64,000 bases of DNA from Bacillota bacterium (lineage in GTDB: Bacteria > Bacillota > Clostridia > Christensenellales > Aristaeellaceae): the NCBI GenBank assembly GCA_023421395.1, contig JAEZTL010000002.1, positions 62,001 to 126,000 of the forward strand, read 5' to 3'. The notes under the pieces are model-generated. The model was not told the origin of the DNA, searched no databases, and saw nothing but the letters and a program-made list of their open reading frames with translations. A program made the position numbers and the translations under genes. Within the stretch, counting starts at the first letter, position 1. Each line of letters begins with the position of its first letter. Below are positions 1 through 8,263 of this stretch, one piece after another.

Positions 1-504
1 ACCGGAAACGTCGACGCGATGGTGTTGTCCGCGATGATCATGGACCCCGCGAAACTCGAAAAGGAGCAGGCGGAACAGATGGTCGCAAGCCTTCGGTATC
101 CCGATCTTCTGGATGAACTGGTATTTGACGCCGTCGCCGAAGCGCCCTTTGCGGCGGAACTCCGGGAGGCGTGGATCGGCTCGGCGGACGATGTCACCGG
201 CCGCGCGGGCTGGACGCTGGCGGTGGACGGAATCCTTCGAAGAAAGTTTTCGTCGGAGGCGCTCTCCCGCTACGTGGACCTGGTGGAGCGAAGCCTTGTG
301 GCCGCGCCGCCGCTCACGCAGGAAGTTATGAACCGCGCGCTGTGCGAAACCGGCATCCGATATGAGGCGTTTACGGACCGCTGCCTTGAAATCGGCGAGC
401 GCCTCGGCGTCTTCAGGGGGCAGAAGGTGCCCAAGGGCTGCACCTCCGCCTACGCGCCTGAGTGGATCGCCGCCGGCATAAAGCGGCGGCGGCCCACAAA
501 GTAG
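1..504 (+). CDS. AlkD-like DNA alkylation repair protein, C-terminal part
   Basis: The frame is open to the window edge, so the N-terminus is missing; 167 residues are visible. The stretch TGNVDAMVLSAMIMDP and the helices after it resemble the HEAT-like repeats of AlkD-family DNA glycosylases, where a GN-x-x-A-x-x-LA-x-x-I-x-DP pattern precedes the active-site helix. The family excises N3- and N7-alkylated purines without base flipping. The position that normally reads W-D-x-C-D is YPDLLD here: the aspartates are kept but the tryptophan is not, so activity could be changed or lost. The fold assignment comes from pattern memory alone. An unrelated HEAT-like protein is the main alternative. Confidence 0.5.
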   Translation, partial: TGNVDAMVLSAMIMDPAKLEKEQAEQMVASLRYPDLLDELVFDAVAEAPFAAELREAWIGSADDVTGRAGWTLAVDGILRRKFSSEALSRYVDLVERSLVAAPPLTQEVMNRALCETGIRYEAFTDRCLEIGERLGVFRGQKVPKGCTSAYAPEWIAAGIKRRRPTK

Positions 505-572
505 CCGTCAAAATTCAGCAAGGCGTCGGAGAATCCGCGGACGCCTTGCTGAATTCTGTCAGCCGCTCCCGT

Positions 573-1283
573 TCAGGAACCGTCCCGCGCGGGCGCCGGC
601 GCGCCACCGGCGCTTTCACTCATCAGGTTTACATACAGCGCCTTCTGGTCGTCAATCTCTGCGTAGAACACCTCCTCGGGCCGCGCCCGGTACAGCGAAT
701 GCAGTTGATCCCTGAGCCAGGCCTCGTCAACCTTCGCGTACGCCAGCATGTCGCAAAAGATCTGCCCGTCCACGATCACCGGCATGGTCAGCCCTTCCTC
801 CGGCTGCTTGAGTGCCAGATCCTTGACCGTCACGGGTTTTGCGCTGTTTTTGGGGAATACCGATAGATTCCCCCCCGCCTCAAACACCGCGAAGTTGATA
901 TCCTGAAGCTTCGTATATCCCTGCGCGCGCAGCATCGACATCAGCGTGAACGCGCTCATCCGGCACTTCCTCAACGCGTCTCTTTGCATCACGCCCGAGG
1001 CTACCAGAATCACCGGTGCAAAATCCATCCGGTAGAAGCACCGTCCCAGCGTCATTCGTGCGATCGCGATGGCAAAGAGCGCCAGCACAATCACGCCGAA
1101 GGCGGTCTTGAATACGTCCTTGTTGACCAACGGCTGTGAAATCACATTGGAGATGATCATCAAGATGCCCAGGTCAAAGGGCGTCATCTGCAGAAGCGCC
1201 TTTTTCCCCAGAATCACGGTGACAAACCATATCGCGACCACCAGGATCAGCGAGCGCAGCGCGTAGACAAGAAACATTTCCAT
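573..1283 (-). CDS. DUF421 (YetF-type) membrane protein
   Basis: This 236-residue protein has about three hydrophobic segments in the first 85 residues, including a GKKALLQMTPFDLGI region typical of DUF421, followed by a soluble C-terminal half. YetF/YdfR-type proteins sit in the membrane of spore-forming Firmicutes; their biochemical role is not established. It lies 15 bp downstream of a DUF4363 gene on the same strand, a pairing common in Clostridia and Bacilli. A GAGGAC Shine-Dalgarno-like stretch stands about 8 nt before the ATG. The last ten residues are low-complexity Ala/Gly/Pro and probably not conserved. Confidence 0.85.
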   Translation of the reverse strand: MEMFLVYALRSLILVVAIWFVTVILGKKALLQMTPFDLGILMIISNVISQPLVNKDVFKTAFGVIVLALFAIAIARMTLGRCFYRMDFAPVILVASGVMQRDALRKCRMSAFTLMSMLRAQGYTKLQDINFAVFEAGGNLSVFPKNSAKPVTVKDLALKQPEEGLTMPVIVDGQIFCDMLAYAKVDEAWLRDQLHSLYRARPEEVFYAEIDDQKALYVNLMSESAGGAPAPARDGS

Positions 1284-1298
1284 TATTTGACGTCCTCC

Positions 1299-1676
1299 TC
1301 AGGGTTGCGGCGCGACCGAGGTGATGTTGTTAAAAAGGTACAGGCAGGAAAGCCCTTCCTTCAACGCGCCGGGTTCGTCCTTCCGTGCGATGGCCGCTCG
1401 CATTCGGGTCAGCGTGAGACTCAGCAGCGTGTAGTCCGATTCCGCGTACTTGACCGCCACCAGAAAGTTGCCCCGATTCCATAGCTGTGCCGCCCGGTCC
1501 GCCGCGCGCTCCGATCCGGCCCAGTCCCCGTCTCGGGCGCTTTGAAGCGCGGCCTCCACCTCTCCGGAAAAATTCCGCTCTCCCCAGTTAAACAGAAACA
1601 TCTGCCCCAGCATCAGCGCGCCCAGCATCAGCATGATCAGACTGATCAGCGTCCATCCGATTTGTCTCTGCGTCAT
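1299..1676 (-). CDS. DUF4363 family protein
   Basis: This protein of about 125 residues has one N-terminal membrane anchor (residues about 8-28) and then a helical extracytoplasmic domain rich in Ala, Arg and Glu, including the W-x-x-A stretch typical of DUF4363. The function is unknown. Its place directly before a DUF421 gene supports a joint role, since the two families are often neighbours. I chose the ATG at 1676, with GGGGAG about 10 nt upstream, over a GTG at 1685 that sits too close to the same element. Confidence 0.75.
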   Translation of the reverse strand: MTQRQIGWTLISLIMLMLGALMLGQMFLFNWGERNFSGEVEAALQSARDGDWAGSERAADRAAQLWNRGNFLVAVKYAESDYTLLSLTLTRMRAAIARKDEPGALKEGLSCLYLFNNITSVAPQP

Positions 1677-1787
1677 CTCCCGCACGCTCCCCGCACATTA
1701 ACGTTCATGTTAGTATGCCGCGCCGTGCCGTCTCTACACATCGGAAAACAATCCGCAAGAAACCGAGAATATCAAACCTTTCTTATA

Positions 1788-1816
1788 TTGACATTAACGC
1801 GGAAATGCAGTAAAAT
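1788..1816 (+). promoter_or_regulatory. Sigma-A type promoter of the chvE-mmsA-mmsB operon
   Basis: TTGACA (1788-1793), a 17-nt spacer and TAAAAT (1811-1816). Near-consensus, and about 120 bp before the binding-protein start codon. Confidence 0.85.
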
Positions 1817-1845
1817 TTCAAATAATGGTTTAGTAGTCTAAATCG

Positions 1846-1856
1846 AAAACGGTTTT
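1846..1856. promoter_or_regulatory. Palindromic operator candidate
   Basis: AAAACGGTTTT is an 11-bp palindrome around a central G, about 30 bp downstream of the -10 box. The shape matches operators of LacI-type or ROK-type sugar regulators. No regulator gene is adjacent, so the binding protein is unknown. Confidence 0.5.
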
Positions 1857-1935
1857 GTTTGTCTGTATTGCCCCAATCGTTGATAAAGCGGGCGAACGCC
1901 CTCTTTATAAGAAGAAAAAAGGAGTGAGCCCTATC

Positions 1936-2991
1936 ATGAAGAAGATCCTGACCGTGGTTCTCGCCCTGGCGCTGACGATGGCGCTGTGCGCGCCCGCGTT
2001 CGCGGCCGGCGGCAAGATCGGCGTCGCAATGCCGACGCAGGACCTGCAGCGCTGGAACCAGGACGGCGACAACATGAAGAAGCAGCTTGAGGCCGCCGGC
2101 TACGAAGTGGATCTGCAGTTCGCCAACAACGAGGTGGCACTCCAGGTTTCCCAGATCGAGAACATGATCCTGGGCGGCTGCAAGGCGCTGGTCATCGCGT
2201 CTATCGACGGCAGCGCGCTGGGCACGGTGCTGGCCCAGGCCAAGGAAGAGGGCATCCCGGTCATCGCTTACGACCGCCTGATCATGAAGTCGGACGCCGT
2301 TTCCTACTATGCGACGTTTGACAACTACAAGGTCGGCACGATCCAGGGCAAGTTCATCGAGGAGAAGCTGGGTCTCGCGGATGGCAAGGGCCCCTTCAAC
2401 ATTGAGCTCTTCGCCGGCTCGCCGGACGACAACAACGCGCTGTTCTTCTTCCAGGGCGCGTGGGACGTGCTGAAGCCCTACATCGATAACGGCCAGCTGG
2501 TGGTGCCCAGCGGCCAGACCGACTTCAACACCATCGCGATTCTGGGCTGGGGCTCCGAGGACGCGCAGAACCGCATGGACAACCTGCTGACCGCCTATTA
2601 TTCCGACGGCAAGACGCTGGACGCGGTGCTTTCCCCCAACGATTCGCTGGCCATCGGCATCGCGAACTCGCTGACCAACATGGGCTTCTCCCCCTACCCG
2701 ATCCTGACCGGTCAGGACTGCGACAAGCCCAACATGAAGAACATTCTGGCGGGCAAGCAGTCCATGTCGATCTTCAAAGACACCCGCACCCTGGCCGCCA
2801 AGGTCGTGGGTATGGTGGATGCGCTGATGCAGGGCACCGAGCCGGAAATCAACGACACCAAGACCTATGACAACGGCGACGGCAAGATCATCCCGTCCTA
2901 TCTGTGCGATCCCGTGTACGCCGACAAGGACAACTACAAGGAACTGCTGATCGACAGCGGCTACTATACCGAGGCGGACATCACCGGCTGA
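1936..2991 (+). CDS. chvE: Monosaccharide ABC transporter substrate-binding protein (ChvE type)
   Basis: This 351-residue extracytoplasmic binding protein has a signal peptide of about 23 residues (KK start, hydrophobic core, AFAA). It lacks an obvious lipobox cysteine. The mature part begins KIGVAMPTQDLQRWNQDG and carries the type-1 periplasmic-binding fold typical of ChvE-family receptors for galactose, glucose, arabinose or xylose. The ATG at 1936 follows GGAGTGAG at about 8 nt; an upstream in-frame ATG lies before the ribosome site and was rejected. It is first in an operon with a matching ATPase and permease. The sugar cannot be read from the sequence. Confidence 0.9.
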   Translation: MKKILTVVLALALTMALCAPAFAAGGKIGVAMPTQDLQRWNQDGDNMKKQLEAAGYEVDLQFANNEVALQVSQIENMILGGCKALVIASIDGSALGTVLAQAKEEGIPVIAYDRLIMKSDAVSYYATFDNYKVGTIQGKFIEEKLGLADGKGPFNIELFAGSPDDNNALFFFQGAWDVLKPYIDNGQLVVPSGQTDFNTIAILGWGSEDAQNRMDNLLTAYYSDGKTLDAVLSPNDSLAIGIANSLTNMGFSPYPILTGQDCDKPNMKNILAGKQSMSIFKDTRTLAAKVVGMVDALMQGTEPEINDTKTYDNGDGKIIPSYLCDPVYADKDNYKELLIDSGYYTEADITG

Positions 2992-3011
2992 TTCCAATCG
3001 CCGGCATTCTG

Positions 3012-3050
3012 AGACGGGGGACGGACGGCCAAAACCGTCCGTCCCCGTCT
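3012..3050. repeat. Strong hairpin between binding-protein and ATPase genes
   Basis: Arms 3012-3028 and 3035-3050 pair over 16 bp with one bulged G and a 6-nt loop. No T-run follows, so it looks like an mRNA-stabilising or processing hairpin that would raise binding-protein levels over the downstream genes. Confidence 0.7.
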
Positions 3051-3067
3051 GGGATTGGGGGATTATC

Positions 3068-4615
3068 ATGGCCAAGGTTCTTCTGGAGATGCGCTCCATC
3101 ACCAAGACATTTCCCGGCGTCAAGGCGCTGGACAACGTCAACATCCGGGTGGAGGAGGGCGAAATCCACGCGCTGGTGGGTGAAAACGGCGCGGGCAAAT
3201 CCACGCTGATGAACGTACTCAGCGGCATTTACCCCTACGGCGCCTACACCGGCGACATTGTCTACGACGGCGGGGAGTGCCGCTTCAAAACCATCAAAGA
3301 TTCCGAGCGCAGGGGCATCGTCATCATCCATCAGGAGCTGGCGCTGGTACCTTATCTATCCATCGCGGAAAACATGTTTCTGGGCAATGAGCGCGCCCGC
3401 CGCGGCGTGGTGGACTGGGATGAGACCAACCATGCCGCCGAAAAGTTTCTGAACATCGTGGGCCTCCACGAGAACCCGCGCACCCTAATCAAGGATATCG
3501 GCGTGGGCAAGCAGCAGCTGGTGGAGATTGCGAAGGCGCTGGCCAAGGACGTCCGGCTTTTGATTCTGGACGAGCCCACCTCGTCCCTCAACGAATCGGA
3601 CGCCAAGAAGCTTTTGGATCTTTTGCTGGCGCTGCGCAGAGACAAGGGCGTTACATCCATCATCATTTCCCACAAGCTGAATGAAATCGCCTATGTCGCG
3701 GACAAGATCACCATCCTCAGGGACGGGGCCACCATCGAAACGTTGGACAAGGCTTCCGATCAGATCACCGAGGAGCGCATCATCCGCGGCATGGTGGGCC
3801 GGGAACTCACGGACCGCTTCCCCAAACGGCAGTCCCATCCCGGCGACATTGCCCTTGAAATCGAGCATTGGACGGTCTATCACCCGCTCTATACCGAGCG
3901 CAAGGTGGTGGACGACGTTTCGATCAACGTGCGCAGGGGCGAGGTCGTCGGCATCGCGGGGCTGATCGGAGCGGGCAGGACGGAACTGGCGATGAGCGTG
4001 TTCGGCCGGTCCTACGGCACGAACATCTCCGGCACGGTCAAAAAAGACGGCGAAGTGCTGGCGCTGCACAGCGTATCCGACGCCATCAAAAGCGGATTCG
4101 CCTACATCACCGAGGACCGCAAGGGGAACGGCCTGGTGCTGATCGATTCCGTCAAGCGCAATCTAACGCTGTCGCGGCTGGACTTTGTATCCGACAGGGG
4201 CGTGCTGGACAAGGACAAGGAGCAAAACGAGGCCGAAACGTACCGGCAAAAGCTCAACATCAAGACGCCTTCCGTCGAGCAGCAGGTGGGCAACCTCTCC
4301 GGCGGCAATCAGCAGAAGGTACTGGTGGGCAAGTGGATGTTCGCCATGCCCGACATCATGATTCTTGACGAACCCACCCGCGGCATCGATGTGGGCGCTA
4401 AATTTGAAATCTACCAAATCATCAACCACCTGGTGGCGGAGGGAAAATCCATCCTGATGATATCTTCGGAGCTGCCCGAGATTCTGGGCATGTGCGACCG
4501 CATCTACGTGATGAACGAGGGCAGGCTGATCGCCGAGCTGCCAAGAGCCGAAGCCTCCCAGGAAATCATCATGAACCACATCCTGAAAGCCAGCAACAGA
4601 GAGGTGAGCGCATGA
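3068..4615 (+). CDS. mmsA: Monosaccharide ABC transporter ATP-binding protein
   Basis: This 515-residue cytoplasmic ATPase has two fused ABC domains, as is usual for the ribose/xylose/ChvE transporter class. Domain 1 has Walker A GENGAGKST (residues 38-46) and Walker B LLILDEPTSSL. Its signature region reads VGKQQLVEIAKAL, which is degenerate. Domain 2 has a degenerate Walker A (GLIGAGRTEL), a full signature LSGGNQQKV and Walker B MILDEPTRGIDVG. One intact and one degenerate nucleotide site is normal for this class. It powers import of the sugar bound by the preceding protein and overlaps the permease start by 4 bp (ATGA), showing translational coupling. Confidence 0.93.
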   Translation: MAKVLLEMRSITKTFPGVKALDNVNIRVEEGEIHALVGENGAGKSTLMNVLSGIYPYGAYTGDIVYDGGECRFKTIKDSERRGIVIIHQELALVPYLSIAENMFLGNERARRGVVDWDETNHAAEKFLNIVGLHENPRTLIKDIGVGKQQLVEIAKALAKDVRLLILDEPTSSLNESDAKKLLDLLLALRRDKGVTSIIISHKLNEIAYVADKITILRDGATIETLDKASDQITEERIIRGMVGRELTDRFPKRQSHPGDIALEIEHWTVYHPLYTERKVVDDVSINVRRGEVVGIAGLIGAGRTELAMSVFGRSYGTNISGTVKKDGEVLALHSVSDAIKSGFAYITEDRKGNGLVLIDSVKRNLTLSRLDFVSDRGVLDKDKEQNEAETYRQKLNIKTPSVEQQVGNLSGGNQQKVLVGKWMFAMPDIMILDEPTRGIDVGAKFEIYQIINHLVAEGKSILMISSELPEILGMCDRIYVMNEGRLIAELPRAEASQEIIMNHILKASNREVSA

Positions 4616-5847
4616 GCAAGCTGAAAAACGCGCTGGGCGGAAACCTGAAGCAGTATACCATGCTGATGGCGCTGGTCGTCATCGTGCTGATGTTCCAGCT
4701 GATGACGGGCGGCATCCTGCTCAAGCCCATGAACGTTTCCAACCTGATCTTCCAGAACGCCTACGTGGTGATCCTGGCGGTAGGCATGCTGATTTGCATT
4801 CTGACCGGCGGCAACATCGACCTGTCCGTCGGCTCCGTGGTCGCGCTGATCGGCGCATGCGCGGGCACGTTCATCATCAACTGGAAGATGAACGTCTACT
4901 TCTCGGTGCTTCTGTGTATGCTGGCCGGCCTTCTCATCGGCATGTGGCAGGGCTTCTGGATCGCCTACGTACGCATCCCCGCATTCATTGTGACGCTCTC
5001 CGGCATGCTGGTATTCCGAGGGCTGACACTGCTCATTCTGGGCGGCCTCACCATCGCGCCCTTCCCTCAGGAATACCTGATGTATTCCACCGGCTTCATC
5101 CCGGATCTGCTGGGCGGCTGGCTGGGCCTTCCCGCCCGGCCCAATACCACCGCCATCGCGGCGGGCGCGCTGCTGGCGGTGGTGTTCGCCGTTTCACAGG
5201 TCCGCTCCTACGCCGGCCGCAAGCGCAAGGGCTACCAGGTGGAGAGCCTCGTGGCGCTCGTCATCAAGATGATCGTCATCAGCGCGGTGGTGGTGTGGTT
5301 CTTCTCCGTTCTGTCTCAGTACCGGGGCATCCCGACGGTTCTGATTCTGCTGGGCCTGATCCTGGTGGGTTACGGCTACTTCACCTCCTCCACCGTCATG
5401 GGCCGGCACATCTACGCCATTGGCGGCAACGAGAAGGCCGCGCTGCTCTCGGGCGTCAAGACCAACAAGATGCTTTTCCTCGCCTACGTCAACATGGCGC
5501 TGCTGGCGGCGGTCGCCGGCCTGGTGTTTGCCGCGCGGCTCAACAGCTCCTCGCCCCAGGCCGGGCAGAGCTTCGAGCTCGATGCCATCGGCGCCTGCTT
5601 CATCGGCGGCGCAAGCGCCTACGGCGGCATCGGCACCGTGGGCGGCACGCTGATCGGCGCCCTGATCATGGGCGTTCTAAACAACGGCATGTCCATCATG
5701 GGCATTGACTCCAACACCCAGCAGGTCGTCAAGGGGCTGGTGCTTTTGGGCGCGGTGGCTTTTGACGTATTGTCCAAGAAGAACCTCAAGCTGCCCTTCC
5801 TGCATAGAGCAGGCGGAAAGAAAAAGGGCGCGGCGCAGAGCCTGTAA
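4612..5847 (+). CDS. mmsB: Monosaccharide ABC transporter permease
   Basis: This 411-residue membrane protein has about ten hydrophobic segments and belongs to the BPD_transp_2 (RbsC/XylH) family. Recognisable elements are the region LTGGNIDLSVGSVVALIGA near residue 65 and GGNEKAALLSGVKTNK in the late cytoplasmic loop, where the EAA-like contact to the ATPase lies. A longer central loop (about residues 200-225, basic) matches the MmsB/GguB subgroup rather than RbsC. The ATG overlaps the TGA of the ATPase gene. It is last in the operon and is followed by a 34-bp palindrome. Confidence 0.92.
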   Translation: MSKLKNALGGNLKQYTMLMALVVIVLMFQLMTGGILLKPMNVSNLIFQNAYVVILAVGMLICILTGGNIDLSVGSVVALIGACAGTFIINWKMNVYFSVLLCMLAGLLIGMWQGFWIAYVRIPAFIVTLSGMLVFRGLTLLILGGLTIAPFPQEYLMYSTGFIPDLLGGWLGLPARPNTTAIAAGALLAVVFAVSQVRSYAGRKRKGYQVESLVALVIKMIVISAVVVWFFSVLSQYRGIPTVLILLGLILVGYGYFTSSTVMGRHIYAIGGNEKAALLSGVKTNKMLFLAYVNMALLAAVAGLVFAARLNSSSPQAGQSFELDAIGACFIGGASAYGGIGTVGGTLIGALIMGVLNNGMSIMGIDSNTQQVVKGLVLLGAVAFDVLSKKNLKLPFLHRAGGKKKGAAQSL

Positions 5848-5860
5848 CGTCCGCATCATC

Positions 5861-5894
5861 GCGAGGCCCGCCGCTCCGGAGCGGCGGGCCTCGC
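5861..5894. repeat. Perfect 34-bp palindrome between convergent genes
   Basis: Arms 5861-5877 and 5878-5894 are exact inverted copies with no spacer. It lies between the mmsB stop and the arsR stop and lacks a T-run on either side. It could end transcription from both sides, cruciform-like or as a Rho-independent stop of low efficiency. Confidence 0.7.
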
Positions 5895-5902
5895 GCGCTG
5901 AA

Positions 5903-6187
5903 TCAGTTCCCGTGGCAGTAGTGTTTCTTCAGCGTATCCACCACTTCTTCAATCCGGCGGTCCGCAATAAAGTAGATCACATTCTGCCCGGTCTTTATGC
6001 TGTCTACAATACCGCGGGCCTTCATCAGCGCCAAATGCTGCGACAGCGCGGACTGACCGATGTCCGGCACAACCGCACCCAGCGCGCCCACGGTTCTCGG
6101 GCCGTCGATCAGCGCGCACAGGATCCCGAGCCGGTGCTCATTGGCAAGCGCCTTCAAAAGCTCCGCAATCTCTCTGGCCCTCTCCAT
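5903..6187 (-). CDS. ArsR/SmtB-family transcriptional regulator
   Basis: This 94-residue winged-helix repressor has the core LLKALANEHRLGILCAL (about residues 10-26) and recognition helix SALSQHLALMKARGIV. It lacks the ELCVCDL metal site of classical ArsR. Cysteines are at about residue 24 and near the C-terminus (HYCHGN), so it may sense a thiol, sulfide or oxidant rather than arsenite; that is inference. It is the third gene of a minus-strand operon after a ferredoxin and a polyferredoxin membrane protein, with its ATG 50 bp inside the upstream gene. A perfect inverted repeat over the operon promoter is the likely self-regulatory site. Confidence 0.88.
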   Translation of the reverse strand: MERAREIAELLKALANEHRLGILCALIDGPRTVGALGAVVPDIGQSALSQHLALMKARGIVDSIKTGQNVIYFIADRRIEEVVDTLKKHYCHGN

Positions 6188-6767
6188 CCGGTTTTTCCTT
6201 TCCGTGCTTCAGGCGGCAGATTCCCTGGGTCATGGTGCCCATCGGGCAATAGACGCACCAGGAGCGCGGCCTGAACAGCGCCATCGTGATCAGCCCCAGT
6301 ACCGTAGATGTCAGCATCACGCCGTAAAACCCGAACGCGAACTGCGCCACCCACGGGTGCACCATCGACGTATCCGCCCAGTCCCACGGCAGCCGGAATA
6401 CCCAGAGCAGGGTGACCGCTTCCCGGAGCGTCGCGCCTGCGAACACCTTCCAGCTCGCATACAGCATCAGCCCGAACATCGTCATGAAAAACGTCAAAAA
6501 CGCGTACCGGAACCACTTCGCCCGGAGAAACGCCGGCGGCGCGGCGTTGCGGGAGAGCTTCAGCCGTCCGCCCAGTTTGTCCAGCAGTTGGCCGCGCCCG
6601 CAGTAACGGTTGCAGTAGCCCTTGCCTCCGCCAAAGGCCGCCACCCCCAGCGGTACGAAAAAGCAGACCAGCCCGATCCACGCGAACAGAATATTGAAAA
6701 TCCCCAGCAGCAGGTAAACGGCGGAGGCCGCCCAAAGATAATCCGCCCAGCGCTTCTTCCCCGTCAC
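6138..6767 (-). CDS. NapH/NosR-like 4Fe-4S membrane protein
   Basis: This 209-residue membrane protein has about four hydrophobic segments and two cysteine clusters facing the cytoplasm: YCNRYCGRGQL (about residues 50-60) and WCVYCPMGTM (about residues 169-178). This CxxxC and CxxCP layout matches the NapH/CcoG/NosR polyferredoxin family, which passes electrons between quinols or ferredoxins and membrane oxidoreductases. The GTG start at 6767 overlaps the ferredoxin stop (GTGA) behind a GGGAGGC ribosome site. There is no separate ferredoxin tail; that part is probably supplied by the gene upstream. Substrate and redox partner are unknown. Confidence 0.8.
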   Translation of the reverse strand: MTGKKRWADYLWAASAVYLLLGIFNILFAWIGLVCFFVPLGVAAFGGGKGYCNRYCGRGQLLDKLGGRLKLSRNAAPPAFLRAKWFRYAFLTFFMTMFGLMLYASWKVFAGATLREAVTLLWVFRLPWDWADTSMVHPWVAQFAFGFYGVMLTSTVLGLITMALFRPRSWCVYCPMGTMTQGICRLKHGKEKPDGEGQRDCGAFEGACQ

Positions 6768-6970
6768 GACGCCGCCTCCCGCTCGCCGATCCGAATGACC
6801 CCCGCCGGGCATGCATCGGCGCAACGCCCGCAGCCGACGCACTTTTTCATATCCACCAGCGCGTACATGCCCTTAAACACCTGGATCGCGCCCAGCGGAC
6901 AGCGTCCGACACAGTGGCCGCAAGCCACGCATTCCTCAGAAATGATCGCCTTCTTCCTTTTGATCCCCAT
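6764..6970 (-). CDS. 2[4Fe-4S] ferredoxin
   Basis: This 68-residue soluble ferredoxin has two CxxCxxCxxxCP motifs: CVACGHCVGRCP (about residues 14-25) and CVGCGRCADACP (about residues 44-55), enough for two 4Fe-4S clusters. The ATG at 6970 follows AAGGCGG. It opens the ferredoxin - membrane polyferredoxin - arsR operon. Transcription would begin only about 25 nt upstream, inside the predicted ArsR operator. It most likely delivers electrons to the NapH-like protein. Confidence 0.9.
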   Translation of the reverse strand: MGIKRKKAIISEECVACGHCVGRCPLGAIQVFKGMYALVDMKKCVGCGRCADACPAGVIRIGEREAAS

Positions 6971-6986
6971 TGCGCACCGCCTTTTC

Positions 6987-7006
6987 ATATTAGCACATTC
7001 TAATAT
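6987..7006. promoter_or_regulatory. Predicted ArsR operator
   Basis: ATATTAG (6987-6993) and CTAATAT (7000-7006) form a perfect 7-bp inverted repeat with a 6-bp spacer. AT-rich sites of this geometry are typical for ArsR/SmtB repressors. It overlaps the -10 box and expected transcription start. Confidence 0.75.
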
Positions 7007-7030
7007 ACCGATATGAACGGCCCGTGTCAA
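7002..7030 (-). promoter_or_regulatory. Promoter of the ferredoxin-polyferredoxin-arsR operon
   Basis: Reading the minus strand: TTGACA (7030-7025), a 17-nt spacer and TATATT (7007-7002). The -10 box lies inside one arm of the predicted operator. Confidence 0.8.
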
Positions 7031-7082
7031 GAGTTCTCGCGTGAACAAAACTTAACCGGACGCGCTTTGTGCCGGGCGCGGG

Positions 7083-7586
7083 TCAGACGTTTTTTTCGTG
7101 GATTTCGGTATAGGTCAGCCTGCCTGCAATCCTCTCGGACTTCATCAGGCTCAATCGCCGGGCGGTCATGGAAAAGGGCGCAAAGGAGAGGTCGGGCGCT
7201 TCGCGCAGCCGCACCTCGCGCGCCAGCGTGACATGCGCCGTCAGCGCGTCCGGCCAATCCCCGCCAAAGCCCGCCGCGCGCATCGCGTCCCGGAGGCGGC
7301 GGTACAGTCCGGTGAGGCCGGGATCCGGCCGGACGCCCACCCAATAGAGATTCCGGCGGAACGTACCCACCCGGTCGAACTCCAGCGTTACGCTCTGCGT
7401 AAAGCATTCCGCCATGACGCGCCGGATTTCGGAAGTTTCCTCCACCTCGCCCAAAAACAGCACCGTCAGGTGCATGTTCTCCGGCCGCGTAAAGTTGCCG
7501 CAGGCGGCGGCGGCCAGCGAACGCTGGATGGTCAGCAACCTTTCGCGGGTTTCGCCGTCGAAGTTGATCGCGATGAAGAGTCTCAC
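7083..7586 (-). CDS. thpR: RNA 2',3'-cyclic phosphodiesterase
   Basis: This 167-residue 2H phosphoesterase has two HxTx catalytic motifs, HLTV at 39-42 and HVTL at 118-121, with the usual length for ThpR/LigT. The family opens 2',3'-cyclic phosphates at RNA ends and can ligate tRNA half-molecules in vitro. It starts at a GTG that overlaps the sfsA stop by 4 bp (GTGA), so it is the last gene of a translationally coupled minus-strand trio with a GNAT gene and sfsA. Confidence 0.92.
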   Translation of the reverse strand: MRLFIAINFDGETRERLLTIQRSLAAAACGNFTRPENMHLTVLFLGEVEETSEIRRVMAECFTQSVTLEFDRVGTFRRNLYWVGVRPDPGLTGLYRRLRDAMRAAGFGGDWPDALTAHVTLAREVRLREAPDLSFAPFSMTARRLSLMKSERIAGRLTYTEIHEKNV

Positions 7587-8263
7587 AGGCTCACCTCCAC
7601 GGTGCTCCTAGCGGCGATTCCGCCGGGGATCACATCGCAGTCGACCGCCACAATGCCCACGCCCGCCGCTTTGGCCGCCCGGAGCGCCTCCGCGAAGGCG
7701 GGGTGCGTGCGCGCGTTGGGGGCAAAGCGATCGACGCCCGCCATCTGGATGACGAATACGATAAAGGCATCGTAGCCCTGCGAGAGGCTCCGCACCAGCT
7801 CGTTCAGGTGCCGGACGCCCCGCTCGGTGGGCGCGTCTGGAAACAGCGCGACGCCGCTTTCCTCCAGCGTCACACCCTTGACCTCCACCAGCGACCGCCG
7901 CCCGGCCCGCTCGATCAGAAAGTCAAACCGCGAACTCAAATAAGCGTACTCCGGCTTGATCCGTTCCGCGCCGGGCAGAAAGCCGCCTCCCTCCACCCAT
8001 TCGCGCAGCACCCTGTTGGGGGCCTGGCTGTCCACGTTGACGAGCCGCGAGCCTTTGCGGGCGGTGATCAGATCGTACCGCGTCTTGCGCGCGCCGGGGT
8101 CGTGCCGCTGCAAAAATACCTGCGCACCGGGGACGAACAGCTCCCGGCATCGCCCGGTGTTCTTGACGTGGCAGATTTCCGCGCGCCCGCCGATCTCGAC
8201 CCGCGCGACAAAACGGTTGAGCCGCTCGAGAAAGATTGCTTCACAAACATCGGAATACATCAT
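7583..8263 (-). CDS. sfsA: DNA/RNA nuclease SfsA
   Basis: This 226-residue protein matches SfsA in length and motifs: an OB-like N-terminal part with VKNTGRCRELFVPG (about residues 33-46), and a nuclease core with FDFLIE then LVEVKGVTLE. The latter provides the D and ExK residues of a PD-(D/E)XK-like site. The family is annotated as sugar fermentation stimulation protein and as a nucleic-acid-binding nuclease; its physiological role is unsettled. The ATG overlaps the upstream GNAT stop and its own stop overlaps thpR. Confidence 0.93.
   Translation of the reverse strand: MMYSDVCEAIFLERLNRFVARVEIGGRAEICHVKNTGRCRELFVPGAQVFLQRHDPGARKTRYDLITARKGSRLVNVDSQAPNRVLREWVEGGGFLPGAERIKPEYAYLSSRFDFLIERAGRRSLVEVKGVTLEESGVALFPDAPTERGVRHLNELVRSLSQGYDAFIVFVIQMAGVDRFAPNARTHPAFAEALRAAKAAGVGIVAVDCDVIPGGIAARSTVEVSL

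Noticed and set aside
1783..3228. 481-codon frame on the minus strand over the chvE gene
   Set aside because: Composition is His/Val/Arg-rich shadow of a GC-biased gene on the other strand; no start signal or family.
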